The notes beneath the pieces were generated by a model. That model did not search any database. It saw nothing but the letters and a program-made list of their open reading frames with translations, and had not been told where the DNA came from. The translations under genes were made by a program, and so were the position numbers. A stretch of DNA of 64,000 bases from PALSA-612 sp963791225 (GTDB lineage Bacteria; Actinomycetota; Thermoleophilia; Gaiellales; Gaiellaceae), in assembly GCA_963791225.1 (NCBI GenBank), contig CAWBRV010000003.1:1240001-1304000 (forward strand), in the 5' to 3' direction. Below, in pieces: positions 25,061 to 33,328 of the stretch (position 1 is the stretch's first letter; each line of letters starts with the position of its first letter).

Positions 25061-25878
25061 TTCCCGCCGAGTTCGAGTACGAGATCGCAGGGTCCGTGCA
25101 GGAGGCCGTCGAGCTGCTCGGCTCGCGTGAGGACGCGAAGTTGCTCGCCGGCGGCCATTCGCTGATCCCGGCGATGAAGCTGCGGATCGCGCGGCCGGGG
25201 ACGCTCGTCGACATCGGGCGGATCGAAGGGCTCAGTTACGTGCGCGAGGACGGCGACGCCATCGCGATCGGGTCGCTGACGCGGCACCACGACGTGGCCG
25301 CCAGCGACGTGCTGCGCAAGCAGTGCGCGATCGTGGCCTCCGCCGCAGGGGAGATCGGCGACCCGCAGGTCCGTCATCGCGGGACGATCGGCGGCTCCGT
25401 GTCGCACGGCGATCCGGCCTCCGACATGCCCGGCGTGCTGTTGACGCTCGACGCCGAGTTCGTCGTCGTCGGCCCGGGTGGCGAGCGAAGGGTGGCCGCG
25501 GCGGACTTCTTCACCGGCGTGTTCGAGACGGCGCTGGGAGAGCAGGACGTGCTGACCGAGATCCGCGTCCCACCGCTATCGGGCGGGTGGGCGTACCTGA
25601 AGTTCGCGCGACGCAAGCAGGACTGGGCGACGGTCGCAGTGGCTGCGGTGGCGTCGAACGGCGGCGCCAAGGTCGGGCTCGTGAGCATGGGCGGCACGCC
25701 GCTGCGGGCGCGGGCGGTCGAGCAGGCACTCGCCGGCGGGGCTGACGCGGCCGCCGCGGCCGAGAAGGCGGACGAAGGAACCGAGCCGTCGAGTGACGTG
25801 GCGGGCAGCGCCGACTACCGGCGCCACCTGGCGCGTGTGCTGACCCGACGCGCGCTCGAGCAGGCGCTTTCGGGCTAA
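25057..25878 (+). CDS. FAD-binding medium subunit of the CO-dehydrogenase-like molybdenum hydroxylase
   Basis: The protein is 273 aa from ATG 25057, overlapping the large-subunit stop (ATGA). FAD motifs of the CoxM/CutM family are clear: AGGHSLIPAMKLR (about residue 32) and TIGGSVSHGDPASD (about 111), close to the classical AGGHS and TIGG motifs. It takes electrons from the [2Fe-2S] subunit and passes them to an acceptor such as quinone. It is intact and of usual length (about 280 aa). An alanine-rich loop (ADAAAAAEKADEG) near residue 230 is a linker within the C-terminal domain. Confidence 0.92.
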   Translation: MIPAEFEYEIAGSVQEAVELLGSREDAKLLAGGHSLIPAMKLRIARPGTLVDIGRIEGLSYVREDGDAIAIGSLTRHHDVAASDVLRKQCAIVASAAGEIGDPQVRHRGTIGGSVSHGDPASDMPGVLLTLDAEFVVVGPGGERRVAAADFFTGVFETALGEQDVLTEIRVPPLSGGWAYLKFARRKQDWATVAVAAVASNGGAKVGLVSMGGTPLRARAVEQALAGGADAAAAAEKADEGTEPSSDVAGSADYRRHLARVLTRRALEQALSG

Positions 25879-25889
25879 CGTTCCCGGCG

Positions 25890-26378
25890 ATGCGCCGCGC
25901 CCTCGTCGTCACGGTCGCGCTCGCCGCGGTCGTGTGTGGCAGCGCCGCCGCGGGCATCTTCGTCCCGGGCCACAAGCGTCCCGCGCCGGCGCTCGCCGGG
26001 ATCGACGCCATCTCCGGCAAGCGCGTAACGCTCGCGGCCTGGTCCGGAAAGCCGGTGCTGGTCAACCTGTGGGGCTCCTGGTGCCACCCGTGCCGGGACG
26101 AGGCCAAGGAGTTGCGCGCATTCCTCACACGGCACCCGGGCAGCGTCCTCGGGATCGACGTCGAGGACTCGAAGCCGGGCGCGAGGAGCTTCCAGCAGCG
26201 TTACAACGTGCACTTCCCGAGCATCTTCGATCCGACGGACCTCCTCGTCGATCGGCTGAAGGCGATGGGCACCCCGACGACGTACTTCCTCGACAGCCGC
26301 CACCGGATCGTGGCGGCGCTCTACGGCGCCGGCACGATCGCGCTGTTCGAGCGCGGCTGGAAGCTGGCGACGAAGTAG
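25890..26378 (+). CDS. Exported thioredoxin-like protein, TlpA/ResA family
   Basis: The 162-aa protein starts with a signal peptide or membrane anchor (residues 1-22, RRALVVTVALAAVVCGSAAA) followed by a redoxin fold. The active site is WGSWCHPC (Cys about 64 and 67), preceded by the strand VLVNLW. The cis-Pro segment is MGTPTTYFLD. This is the layout of extracytoplasmic thiol-disulfide reductases or redoxins used in cytochrome maturation or oxidative defence. It has no cytochrome c biogenesis genes beside it. It begins 11 bp after the medium subunit gene, so it may be co-transcribed, and it is convergent with the CapA-like gene. Confidence 0.87.
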   Translation: MRRALVVTVALAAVVCGSAAAGIFVPGHKRPAPALAGIDAISGKRVTLAAWSGKPVLVNLWGSWCHPCRDEAKELRAFLTRHPGSVLGIDVEDSKPGARSFQQRYNVHFPSIFDPTDLLVDRLKAMGTPTTYFLDSRHRIVAALYGAGTIALFERGWKLATK

Positions 26379-26380
26379 CC

Positions 26381-27421
26381 CTATCCCGTGCGCCAGGCGG
26401 GCGGGAGCAGCACGCCCTTCGTCGTCACGCGCATCGCATCCCGCGCGAAGTCCTCCCGGGACAGTGTCCTGACGATCCCGTGCGCAGCCTCGGCGGGGTC
26501 GAGCGCGGGCACGCCGGGCGAGACGAGCCGCACCGGCGTGAGATCGCCGTGGAGCCAGCCTCCGCTGGGCCTGAGCGTGACGTGCAGGATGCCGCTGTCG
26601 GCGAGCACACCGCCGATCGAGAGCGTGCCGTCGCCGAGGAAGTTGCCGAGGCTGTAGGCGACGAGCCGGCCGTGGTACCACTCCATCCCGCGGAGGACGT
26701 GTGGCCCTGAGCCGAGGACGAGGTCGGCGCCCGCGTCGATCACGTTGTGGGCGAACGACTCGGGGTCGCCGCGGTTCTCGCCGAGGAACCACTCGGTTCC
26801 CGGCCGGACGTGCTGGCTGTCCGATCCCTCGGCGCCGGCATGCATCACGACGACGACGACGCTCGCCTCGCGCTTCGCGCGCGCCACGATCCGCTGCGCG
26901 GCCGGGAGGTCGGTCAGGCTCTGCGCCCACGGGTAGGGCGCGAACCCGATCACGGCGATCTTCACACCGCGGACCGTGACGATCGCGATCTGTCCGGGCC
27001 GGCCCGTGTGGCGCAGGTGCGCGGAGCCGAGCGCCGCCAGCGTCTGGCGCTGGCCGTCCGACCCGTAGTCGTACGCGTGGTTGTTGGCCACGTTCATCAG
27101 CGTGAAGCCGGCCTGGCGGAGGAGGCGCGCGTACGACGGCGGCGCGTGGAAGGAGAAGCAGTTCGAGCTCCCGATCCCGCACTTCGAGGAGCCGCCGGTC
27201 GTCAGCGTGCCCTCGAGGTTGCCGACCACGACGTCGCCGCGGAGATCGTGCCGGATCGCGGAGGAGAAGAACCCGGTCCCGCCGTCCGACGACGCCACCA
27301 TGGCGATGTCACCCACCCACGTGATCGAGACCGAGCGCGTCGACGCGCCGGCGCCGCCCTGTACGAAGAGCGCGGGCAGGACGACGGCGACGACGAGCGC
27401 CGCTGTGACGAGCCGGGTCAC
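26381..27421 (-). CDS. CapA/YwtB-type metallophosphatase-like protein, exported
   Basis: The protein is 346 aa from GTG 27421 (V-T-R-L-V-T), with a hydrophobic signal of about 25 residues (AALVVAVVLPALFVQGG). It carries the PGA_cap motifs in order: WVGDIAM, VGNLEGTL, VNVANNHAYDYG, VVMHAGAE and VLGSGPHVLRGMEWY, then YSLGNFLGDG. These are metallophosphoesterase-like metal ligands. Family members act in poly-gamma-glutamate capsule synthesis or as phosphatases of unknown substrate. No capB or capC gene is present, so a capsule role is not supported here. An upstream ATG (27487) would add an implausible His/Arg-rich stretch. Confidence 0.85.
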   Translation of the reverse strand: MTRLVTAALVVAVVLPALFVQGGAGASTRSVSITWVGDIAMVASSDGGTGFFSSAIRHDLRGDVVVGNLEGTLTTGGSSKCGIGSSNCFSFHAPPSYARLLRQAGFTLMNVANNHAYDYGSDGQRQTLAALGSAHLRHTGRPGQIAIVTVRGVKIAVIGFAPYPWAQSLTDLPAAQRIVARAKREASVVVVVMHAGAEGSDSQHVRPGTEWFLGENRGDPESFAHNVIDAGADLVLGSGPHVLRGMEWYHGRLVAYSLGNFLGDGTLSIGGVLADSGILHVTLRPSGGWLHGDLTPVRLVSPGVPALDPAEAAHGIVRTLSREDFARDAMRVTTKGVLLPPAWRTG

Positions 27422-27525
27422 GCCTCGATGGTAGTGGCGTCGTGCGGCGGCCACCTCGGCAGGCGACCAACGGCGATTTCCAGGCAAAGTGCGGATCCCG
27501 TCACAGTCCTGTGTCCAGCAGTTTC

Positions 27526-27538
27526 AGGGACTGTCCCT
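27526..27538. repeat. Dispersed palindromic repeat, copy 2 (AGGGACTGTCCCT)
   Basis: This 13-bp core lies in the 154-bp gap between the CapA-like and phoU genes. It is preceded by a related partial element (ACAGTCCTGTGTCC, 27504-27517), giving a two-part palindromic cluster. The rest of this gap shows no gene. Confidence 0.6.
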
Positions 27539-27575
27539 CGCACTGCGCGCCCGCGCGCGCCGCGACGACCGGTGG

Positions 27576-28265
27576 CTAGGACAGGGCGCTCTGGGGCCGC
27601 GAGGCGTCGGTGAACTCGCGGAACTCGCCGGAGACGAGATAGGCCGTCTGCTCGCCGATGTCGACGGCGTGGTCGCCGATCCGCTCCAGGCAGCGCGAGA
27701 TCAGCAGCATGCGCAGGCCCCACTCGTGCGCGGAGGGATCGCCGGCGAGGTCGAGGATCCGCTCCACGGCGCGGCGGTTGACGCGGTCGATCAGCTCGTC
27801 GAGCTCGACGAGCGACGTCGCCGCCTCGATGTCGCGCTCCGCGAACGAGTCCATCGCGACGCGGATCATCTCCTCACATCGCTCGCCCATCTCCTCGAGC
27901 CCTTCGATCAGCCGCGGCTGCTCCGGCAACCTCTCCGACAGCTTGATCAGCTTGGCGACCGTCACGCAGTAGTCGCCCATGCGCTCGAGATGCAGGTTGA
28001 TGTGCAGCATCGCGAGCACGAGGCGGAGGTCGACGGCAACCGGGGTCTGGCGGGCGAGCAACGACTCGATGCCGCGCTCGATCTCCGAGTACCGCTGGTC
28101 GATCTCGTCGTCGAAGCTGATCACCTCGTTCGCGAGGTCGACGTCGTGCTGCGCGAGCGCATTCAGCGCCGCTCTCAGCGACCGCAACACGAGCTGCCCC
28201 TCCTCCTGGATCGCAGCACCCAGCTGGTCGAGCTCGTCGTGGAAGCTGACGCGCATCGCCGGCAT
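27576..28265 (-). CDS. phoU: Phosphate transport system regulator PhoU
   Basis: The 229-aa all-helical protein has two PhoU repeats. Their metal-binding signatures are INLHLERMGDYCVTVAKL (about residues 90-107) and ISRCLERIGDHAVDIGEQ (about 190-207), each with the E/D-x3-D pattern. It links the PstSCAB transporter to the PhoR kinase and holds the Pho response off under phosphate excess. It lies 3 bp downstream of pstB, so the two are one transcript. Length is normal. It is a confident assignment. Confidence 0.95.
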   Translation of the reverse strand: MPAMRVSFHDELDQLGAAIQEEGQLVLRSLRAALNALAQHDVDLANEVISFDDEIDQRYSEIERGIESLLARQTPVAVDLRLVLAMLHINLHLERMGDYCVTVAKLIKLSERLPEQPRLIEGLEEMGERCEEMIRVAMDSFAERDIEAATSLVELDELIDRVNRRAVERILDLAGDPSAHEWGLRMLLISRCLERIGDHAVDIGEQTAYLVSGEFREFTDASRPQSALS

Positions 28266-28268
28266 GGA

Positions 28269-29102
28269 CTATCCGAACCTTCCCGTCACGTAATCCTCCG
28301 TCCGCTTGTCGGCCGGGTGCGTGAAGATCGTCGGGGTGTCCGCGTACTCGACGAGGACGCCGGTGCGCTTGCCGTCCGACACGTCGAGGCTGAAAAAGGC
28401 GGTCATGTCGGCGGAGCGTGCCGCCTGCTGCATGTTGTGGGTGACGATGACGAGCGTGTAGTCGCGCTTCAGATCCTGCATCAGGTCCTCGATCGCCTGC
28501 GTCGAGATCGGGTCGAGCGCGGAGGCGGGCTCGTCGAGCAGGATCACGTCCGGCTCGACTGCGAGGGCACGGGCGATGCACAGCCGCTGCTGCTGACCGC
28601 CGGACATGGCGAGCGCACTCGACTTGAGACGGTCCTTCACTTCGTCCCACAACGCGGCGCCGCGGAGGGCGCGCTCGACACGATCCGCGATTCCGTCCTT
28701 CATGCCGAGTGCCTTGGGCGCGAACGCCACGTTGTCGTAGATCGACTTCGGGAACGGGTTCGGCCGCTGGAAGACCATGCCGATCCGCCGGCGCACCTCG
28801 ATGGCGTCGACGCCGGCTCCGTAGATCTCCTCACCGTGGTAGAGGATCTTGCCGTCGACCCTGGCGCCGCTGACGAGATCGTTCATCCGGTTCAGGCAGC
28901 GGATGAACGTGCTCTTGCCGCAACCCGACGGTCCGATCACGGCCGTGATCTGGTTCTTGAAGATGTCGAGCGTGACACCGCTGAAGGCGGTCGTCGGCCC
29001 GTAGTGGACGGCGAGGTCGTCGATGTCGAAGACGACTTCCCGCGTCGCGAGCGGCTGGTTCTCTCCGCTGCGCGCGATCTCCACGGATTGCATGACCGTC
29101 AT
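28269..29102 (-). CDS. pstB: Phosphate ABC transporter ATP-binding protein PstB
   Basis: The 277-aa ATPase has Walker A GPSGCGKSTFIRCLNRMND (the PstB-specific Cys), Q-loop VFQRPNPFPKSIYDNVAF, signature MSGGQQQRLCIARALA, Walker B VILLDEPASALDP, and the switch His in VTHNMQQAARSAD. The chosen start ATG 29102 (M-T-V-M-Q) gives an N-terminal tail of about 25 residues before the fold. A second ATG three codons later is possible. It is the first gene of the pstB-phoU transcript, divergent from pstC, with a PHO box in the space between. Confidence 0.95.
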   Translation of the reverse strand: MTVMQSVEIARSGENQPLATREVVFDIDDLAVHYGPTTAFSGVTLDIFKNQITAVIGPSGCGKSTFIRCLNRMNDLVSGARVDGKILYHGEEIYGAGVDAIEVRRRIGMVFQRPNPFPKSIYDNVAFAPKALGMKDGIADRVERALRGAALWDEVKDRLKSSALAMSGGQQQRLCIARALAVEPDVILLDEPASALDPISTQAIEDLMQDLKRDYTLVIVTHNMQQAARSADMTAFFSLDVSDGKRTGVLVEYADTPTIFTHPADKRTEDYVTGRFG

Positions 29103-29144
29103 TGTCGATCGAGTTTGGCCGCGGCCAGTGCGGGCCAGGGTCGA

Positions 29145-29177
29145 GAGCTTGTGAAGTTCTGGTGACGAAGCGGTGAC
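29145..29177. promoter_or_regulatory. PHO box between pstB and pstC
   Basis: Three tandem 11-nt units are seen. Read on the minus strand they are GTCACCGCTTC (29177-29167), GTCACCAGAAC (29166-29156) and TTCACAAGCTC (29155-29145). The GTCACC/GTTCACC core with 11-nt period is the direct repeat bound by PhoP-type regulators in actinobacteria. The orientation favours pstB-phoU, though the position could serve both divergent transcripts. Confidence 0.72.
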
Positions 29178-29219
29178 TGAGGTGGCGGCATCGGAGACTG
29201 GCCGCGATGCTAACCGACC

Positions 29220-30191
29220 GTGGAAGCCTCGTCCGCTCCCGTGCCCCAGCACGCCCTCGAGTCGAGGCGGCGGCGCGACCGCTTCGGCGACTTCGCCCTG
29301 CGCTGGATCACGGCGATCGCCGCCTTCGGCTCGATCGCGCTGATTGGGCTGATCATCTACAAGGTCGTCCAGGGCGCGCGGCCGGCGATCAGCGACTTCG
29401 GCCTCTCGTTCGTCTGGGACGGGACCTGGGACACGGTCACGAACAAGTTCGGCGCGCTCGACTTCATCTTCGGCACGCTCTACACGACGCTCTGGGCCGT
29501 CCTGATCGGAGGGCCGATCGCGATCGCCATCGGCCTCTACCTGAGCGAACTCGCACCGCGTGGTGTACGCGGCGTCGTCGGTTCGCTCGTCGAGATGCTC
29601 GCCGCGATCCCGAGCGTCGTGCTCGGGCTCTGGGGCATCCTCGTGCTCGGCCCGGTCGTCCACGACACGCTCGGACCCTGGCTGAACGACGTGTTCGGCT
29701 GGACGCCGTTCTTCTCGTCGCTTCCCGCCTCGGGGAGCACGGTGTTCACGGCCGTGCTCGTCCTGACGATCATGATCATCCCGATCACGGCCTCGATCAG
29801 CCGCGATCTGTTCGCCCAGGTCCCGGCCGACATCAAGGAGGGCGCGTACGGGCTCGGCCTGACCCGCTGGGAGATGATGAGAGGGGTTCTCCTCCCGTAC
29901 ACGCGCGGCGGCCTCATCTCCGCCGTGCTGCTCGGCGGCGGTCGCGCGGTCGGGGAGGCGATCGCCGTCACGCAGGTGATCGGGATCACGACGCACGGGG
30001 TCAACCTCAACCTGTTCCTGACTGGAGACACACTCGCGAGCCGGATCGCCTCGCAGTATCAGGGAGCGGTCTCGAACATCCAGGTCGCGTCGCTCTTCTA
30101 CCTCGGCGCGATCCTGCTCGTGATGTCGCTGCTCACGAACTTCGGGGCCCAGATCATCGTCAGGCGGTACGCGATCCAGAGGTCGAGCTGA
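29220..30191 (+). CDS. pstC: Phosphate ABC transporter permease PstC
   Basis: This 323-aa membrane protein reads from GTG 29220. A basic N-terminus (ESRRRRDRFG) precedes the first of about six helices. The family EAA loop reads EGAYGLGLTRWEMMRGVLLP (about residue 205), and further features are LSELAPRGVRG and GGRAVGEAIAVTQV. PstC forms the channel with PstA, encoded directly downstream (1 bp gap). The gene order pstC-pstA-pstS is unusual because pstS comes last and has its own PHO box. Confidence 0.94.
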   Translation: MEASSAPVPQHALESRRRRDRFGDFALRWITAIAAFGSIALIGLIIYKVVQGARPAISDFGLSFVWDGTWDTVTNKFGALDFIFGTLYTTLWAVLIGGPIAIAIGLYLSELAPRGVRGVVGSLVEMLAAIPSVVLGLWGILVLGPVVHDTLGPWLNDVFGWTPFFSSLPASGSTVFTAVLVLTIMIIPITASISRDLFAQVPADIKEGAYGLGLTRWEMMRGVLLPYTRGGLISAVLLGGGRAVGEAIAVTQVIGITTHGVNLNLFLTGDTLASRIASQYQGAVSNIQVASLFYLGAILLVMSLLTNFGAQIIVRRYAIQRSS

Positions 30192-30192
30192 C

Positions 30193-31080
30193 GTGGAAGC
30201 CGCCGGCGTCCGTTCGCCGCTAAAGGCGCACGGCCGCGCACGGCGGCGCCTGCTCACGAACCGGTTTGCGCAGCTGGTCGCGACCGCCGCGGCGTTCGGC
30301 GCCGTCGCCGTGCTCGGGATCGTTGTGTTCAACGTGATCCAGCGGGCGATTCCTGCACTCAACCTCGACCTGTTCACGCAGGTGCAGGCGACCTTCGGGG
30401 AGTCCGGCGGGGGCATCAAGAACGCCATCGTCGGCTCGATCATCATCGTCGGGCTCGCGGCACTGGTCGCGGTCCCGATCGGCGTCATGGTCGCGATCTA
30501 CGTCTCGGAGTTCGCCCACGAGCAGATCCGGCGCTACGTCCGGCTGGCACTCGACGTCCTGAACGGCGTACCCTCGATCGTGATCGGGATCTTCGTCTAC
30601 GGGCTCCTCGTCGTGGGCTCCGGCCAGGCGGCCTGGAAGGCCTCGTTCGCGCTCGGGGTGATCATGCTGCCCCTCGTCTCGCGGACGACGATCGAGGTGC
30701 TCGACCTCGTGCCCAGCTCGCTCCGCGAGGCCAGCTTCGCACTCGGCGTGGCCAAGTGGCGGACCGTGCTGTTCGTCATCCTCCCGACCGTGCGCGGCGG
30801 GATCCTCACGGGCTCGACCCTGGCGACGGCGCGCGCCGCCGGCGAGACGGCGCCGCTCCTGTTCACGACCTCGATCTTCCTGAACGCCGTCGTCACCGAC
30901 CCCCGTCAGGCGATGGACACGCTCCCGTACACGATCTTTGTCTACTCGGAGTCCGCGGACGCGACGCTGAACGACCAGGCCTGGGCCGCGGCGTTCATCC
31001 TGATGGCGTTCGTGCTCATCTCGAGCCTGAGTGCGCGCTACCTCCTCTCCCGCAGCGAGCGCAAGATCAAGGGCCGCTAG
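30193..31080 (+). CDS. pstA: Phosphate ABC transporter permease PstA
   Basis: The 295-aa membrane protein has a short cytoplasmic N-terminus and about six helices. The EAA loop is REASFALGVAKWRTVLFVILP (about residue 177; 20 residues from E quoted without R) and AGETAPLLFTT follows. Pairing with PstC is clear from position and length. The frame opens with GTG 30193, one base after the pstC stop, with no clear Shine-Dalgarno, which suggests coupling. The next gene is pstS after a 109-bp regulatory gap. Confidence 0.94.
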   Translation: MEAAGVRSPLKAHGRARRRLLTNRFAQLVATAAAFGAVAVLGIVVFNVIQRAIPALNLDLFTQVQATFGESGGGIKNAIVGSIIIVGLAALVAVPIGVMVAIYVSEFAHEQIRRYVRLALDVLNGVPSIVIGIFVYGLLVVGSGQAAWKASFALGVIMLPLVSRTTIEVLDLVPSSLREASFALGVAKWRTVLFVILPTVRGGILTGSTLATARAAGETAPLLFTTSIFLNAVVTDPRQAMDTLPYTIFVYSESADATLNDQAWAAAFILMAFVLISSLSARYLLSRSERKIKGR

Positions 31081-31090
31081 TCAAGCGGGC

Positions 31091-31123
31091 GTTCACCGGC
31101 TCGTCACCAGACCGTCACCCGAA
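31091..31123 (+). promoter_or_regulatory. PHO box upstream of pstS
   Basis: Three consecutive 11-nt units are GTTCACCGGCT (31091-31101), CGTCACCAGAC (31102-31112) and CGTCACCCGAA (31113-31123), with a weak fourth (CTCAGCCCACT). The regular spacing and TTCACC/GTCACC cores make this the best of the three PHO boxes. It lies 67 bp before the pstS start, so pstS can be induced separately from pstCA. Confidence 0.78.
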
Positions 31124-31189
31124 CTCAGCCCACTCGCAACCGGCACCTCGTCAAGCTGGACCCGACCCACCGACAAGGGAGAGAATGGA

Positions 31190-32221
31190 ATGAAAAAGCG
31201 TCTGTTTGCGGGGAGTCTCGCCTTGCTCGCCGCGGTGTCCGCCCTCGCGGCCACGACCGCCGGTGCGAGCAGCAGGGGTGACCAGCTCGTCGGCGCGGGC
31301 AGTTCGTTCGTGTCGCCGCTCGTGTCACAGTGGCAAAAGGACTATCCGCCGAAGACGGGCGTCAACATCGTGTATTCGCCGTCAGGCTCCGGCGCAGGTA
31401 TCGCTGCGATCTCCGGGCGCTCGGTCGACTTCGGCGCCTCGGACGCACCGCTCACGCCCGACCAGTTCACAGCCTGCAAGGGCTGCTTCCAGATTCCGTG
31501 GGCACTCGGCGGCGTGGCCATCATGGTGCACGTCAAGACGAACGCGCATGCCCCGCTGAAGATGTCCGGCCCGGTGCTGGCCCAGATCTACCTCGGTCAG
31601 ATCAAGACCTGGGATGCGCCGGCGATCAAGGCGCTGAACCCCGGGATCACCTTCCCGAGCGAGCCGATCGTGCCCGTTTACCGCTCTGACGGCTCGGGCA
31701 CGTCGTACGCCGTCACCGACTACCTGTCGTCGATCAGTCCCGCCTGGAAGTCGAAGATCGGAATCTCGACCCAGCCGGCGTTCCCCACGGGCACGGGCGC
31801 CAAGGGCTCGTCCGGCGTCTCCGGCGTCGTCTCGAAGAACGAGGGCACGATCGGCTACGCGGACATCGCGTTCGCGGTCACGAACAAGATCCCGGTGATG
31901 GCCCTCAAGAATGCGGCCGGCAAGTTCCTCACGCCGGGACTCGTATCGATCAAGGCGGCTGCGTCTGCGTTCCCGAAGGTCCCGGCCAACAACGAGGTGC
32001 ACATCGTCAACCCGCCGAAGTCGGCCAAGGCCGCCTATCCGCTCTGCACCTACACATACGTGATCATCCCGGAGCAGACGGCGAAGGCGGCGCTGCTCAG
32101 GAAGTTCGTCTTCTACGCCCTGACCCTCGGCCAGAAGTTCGGTGTCCCGCTGCGCTACGTGCCGATTCCGAAGGCTGTCCTGGTCGCATCCGAGAGGACG
32201 CTGGCCAAAGTTCACACGTAA
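31190..32221 (+). CDS. pstS: Phosphate-binding protein PstS
   Basis: The exported phosphate receptor is 343 aa. ATG 31190 follows AAGGGAGAG, and an N-terminal signal (KKRLFAGSLALLAAVSALAA) is present without a lipobox Cys. Phosphate-binding motifs include GAGSSFVSPL (about residue 35), PSGSGAGIAAI, FGASDAPLT and RSDGSGTSYAVTDYL. The mature protein has two lobes of the PBP type II fold. It delivers phosphate to the PstCA channel. The gene ends before a strong hairpin and is convergent with the sensor kinase gene. Confidence 0.95.
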   Translation: MKKRLFAGSLALLAAVSALAATTAGASSRGDQLVGAGSSFVSPLVSQWQKDYPPKTGVNIVYSPSGSGAGIAAISGRSVDFGASDAPLTPDQFTACKGCFQIPWALGGVAIMVHVKTNAHAPLKMSGPVLAQIYLGQIKTWDAPAIKALNPGITFPSEPIVPVYRSDGSGTSYAVTDYLSSISPAWKSKIGISTQPAFPTGTGAKGSSGVSGVVSKNEGTIGYADIAFAVTNKIPVMALKNAAGKFLTPGLVSIKAAASAFPKVPANNEVHIVNPPKSAKAAYPLCTYTYVIIPEQTAKAALLRKFVFYALTLGQKFGVPLRYVPIPKAVLVASERTLAKVHT

Positions 32222-32237
32222 TCCGAAGCCGTATCCA

Positions 32238-32280
32238 GAGCGAGTCGGAGCCGGGCAGTGCCCGGCTGGCTCCGCTCGTT
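32238..32280. terminator. Hairpin terminator between pstS and the sensor kinase gene
   Basis: The core stem AGCCGGGC (32249-32256) pairs with GCCCGGCT (32260-32267) around a 3-nt loop. Outer bases GAGCG/CGCTC extend it, and GTTCT follows on the plus strand. The T-run is short, but the convergent position (pstS end and phoR end) supports a shared terminator. Confidence 0.6.
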
Positions 32281-33270
32281 CTAGGCCACGCGTGGCAGTG
32301 TGCAGCGCACCTCGAGCCCGCCCTCGGGCCGGTTTCGCGCGTCGGCCGACCCTCCGGCGGAGGCGATCACGTGCTTCACGATCGCGAGCCCGAGCCCGGT
32401 GCCGCGCGAGGCGCGCGCGCGGTCGGAGCGATAGAAGCGCTCGAACAGCCTCGGCAGGTCATCCTCCGAGACGCCGGGGCCGTCGTCGGCGCCGGTCAGC
32501 ACGACGGAGCCGCCCTCGTCGCGGACGGAGAGCGTGAACGTCGTGCCCGGCCCGGCGTAGCGGATCGAGTTCTCGACGAGATTGGTCGCCACGATCTCGA
32601 GCATCCGCTGGCGGATCGGAAGCTCGGCGGTCGCGGGGCAGTCGAGCACGAGTGCGACCCCGGCGTCGTCGGCGCGCTCCTGGAGGCGCTCGACGACTCT
32701 TTCGAGCACGGTGAGGGCCGGTGTCGAGCCGAGCGAGACGACGGCGCGGCCCGTGTCGAGCTCGCTGAGGAAGAGCACGTCGTCGATCAGTTCCCCGATC
32801 TGCTGCACCTCGCTGCGCGCCTGCGCGACCAGTTCGTCGGGCTTCGCGCCGGGCAGCGAGACGCTGTCGAGCAGGATCATCAGCCGCGTCAGCGGCGTCC
32901 GCAACTCGTGCGAGACGGCGGCCGTGAAGCCGGCACGGAGCTCCTCGTAGGCGGCCAGGTCGCCCGGCGCGCTCAGGTAGAGGAGACTCTCGCGCCGCCC
33001 GTCCACCTCGTACGGGATCTCGAGCGGCGCGCGGCCGTCGCGGTTACGGAGCAGGCCCGACGGCAGCGTCGCACCTTCGCGGAGGCCCTCGAGCGCTTCG
33101 CGTGCCCGTCGGCTCGCCGCGAGCACGCGCCGCTCGTCGTCGAGCACGAGCACGATCTCGCGGCTCTCCTCGATCAGTTGCGCCGCCCGCTCGGCCGCGA
33201 GGCGCAGCTCGGTCGGCACGGTGCTACGCGGCGGGCTCTCCTCCTCCCGGCGCCCGAAGAGTCGTGTCAC
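32281..33270 (-). CDS. Sensor histidine kinase of the PhoR type without membrane segments
   Basis: The kinase is 329 aa from GTG 33270. A PAS-like domain (IVLVLDDERRVLAASRRARE, about residues 38-57 onward) is followed by HisKA with the phospho-acceptor motif AVSHELRTPLTRLM (about 138). The HATPase_c domain has NLVENSIRYA, ADDGPGVSEDD and RGTGLGLAIVKHV. No hydrophobic helix is visible in the first 130 residues, so the protein looks cytosolic and probably senses the Pst/PhoU complex instead of an external signal. It is divergent from the response regulator gene with a PHO box in the 58-bp gap, and convergent with pstS. A role in the Pho response is inferred from location. Confidence 0.87.
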   Translation of the reverse strand: MTRLFGRREEESPPRSTVPTELRLAAERAAQLIEESREIVLVLDDERRVLAASRRAREALEGLREGATLPSGLLRNRDGRAPLEIPYEVDGRRESLLYLSAPGDLAAYEELRAGFTAAVSHELRTPLTRLMILLDSVSLPGAKPDELVAQARSEVQQIGELIDDVLFLSELDTGRAVVSLGSTPALTVLERVVERLQERADDAGVALVLDCPATAELPIRQRMLEIVATNLVENSIRYAGPGTTFTLSVRDEGGSVVLTGADDGPGVSEDDLPRLFERFYRSDRARASRGTGLGLAIVKHVIASAGGSADARNRPEGGLEVRCTLPRVA

Positions 33271-33275
33271 GAGAT

Positions 33276-33297
33276 GTTCACCTCCCGTTTACCGGAT
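33276..33297. promoter_or_regulatory. PHO box between the divergent phoR-like and phoP-like genes
   Basis: Two 11-nt units, GTTCACCTCCC (33276-33286) and GTTTACCGGAT (33287-33297), match the PHO-box core. A -10-like TATCGT (33316-33321) lies 7 nt before the GTG of the regulator gene, so that transcript may be leaderless. This would give autoregulation of the two-component system. Confidence 0.6.
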
Positions 33298-33328
33298 CGG
33301 AGCCGACACCCCGACTATCGTAGGTCGC

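Noticed and set aside
26381..27421. A poly-gamma-glutamate capsule gene
   Set aside because: Only the CapA-like phosphatase is present. No capB, capC or related genes lie nearby.
27489..29165. A 558-codon plus-strand frame across phoU and pstB
   Set aside because: It is the antisense shadow of the strong phoU and pstB genes and has no recognisable motif.
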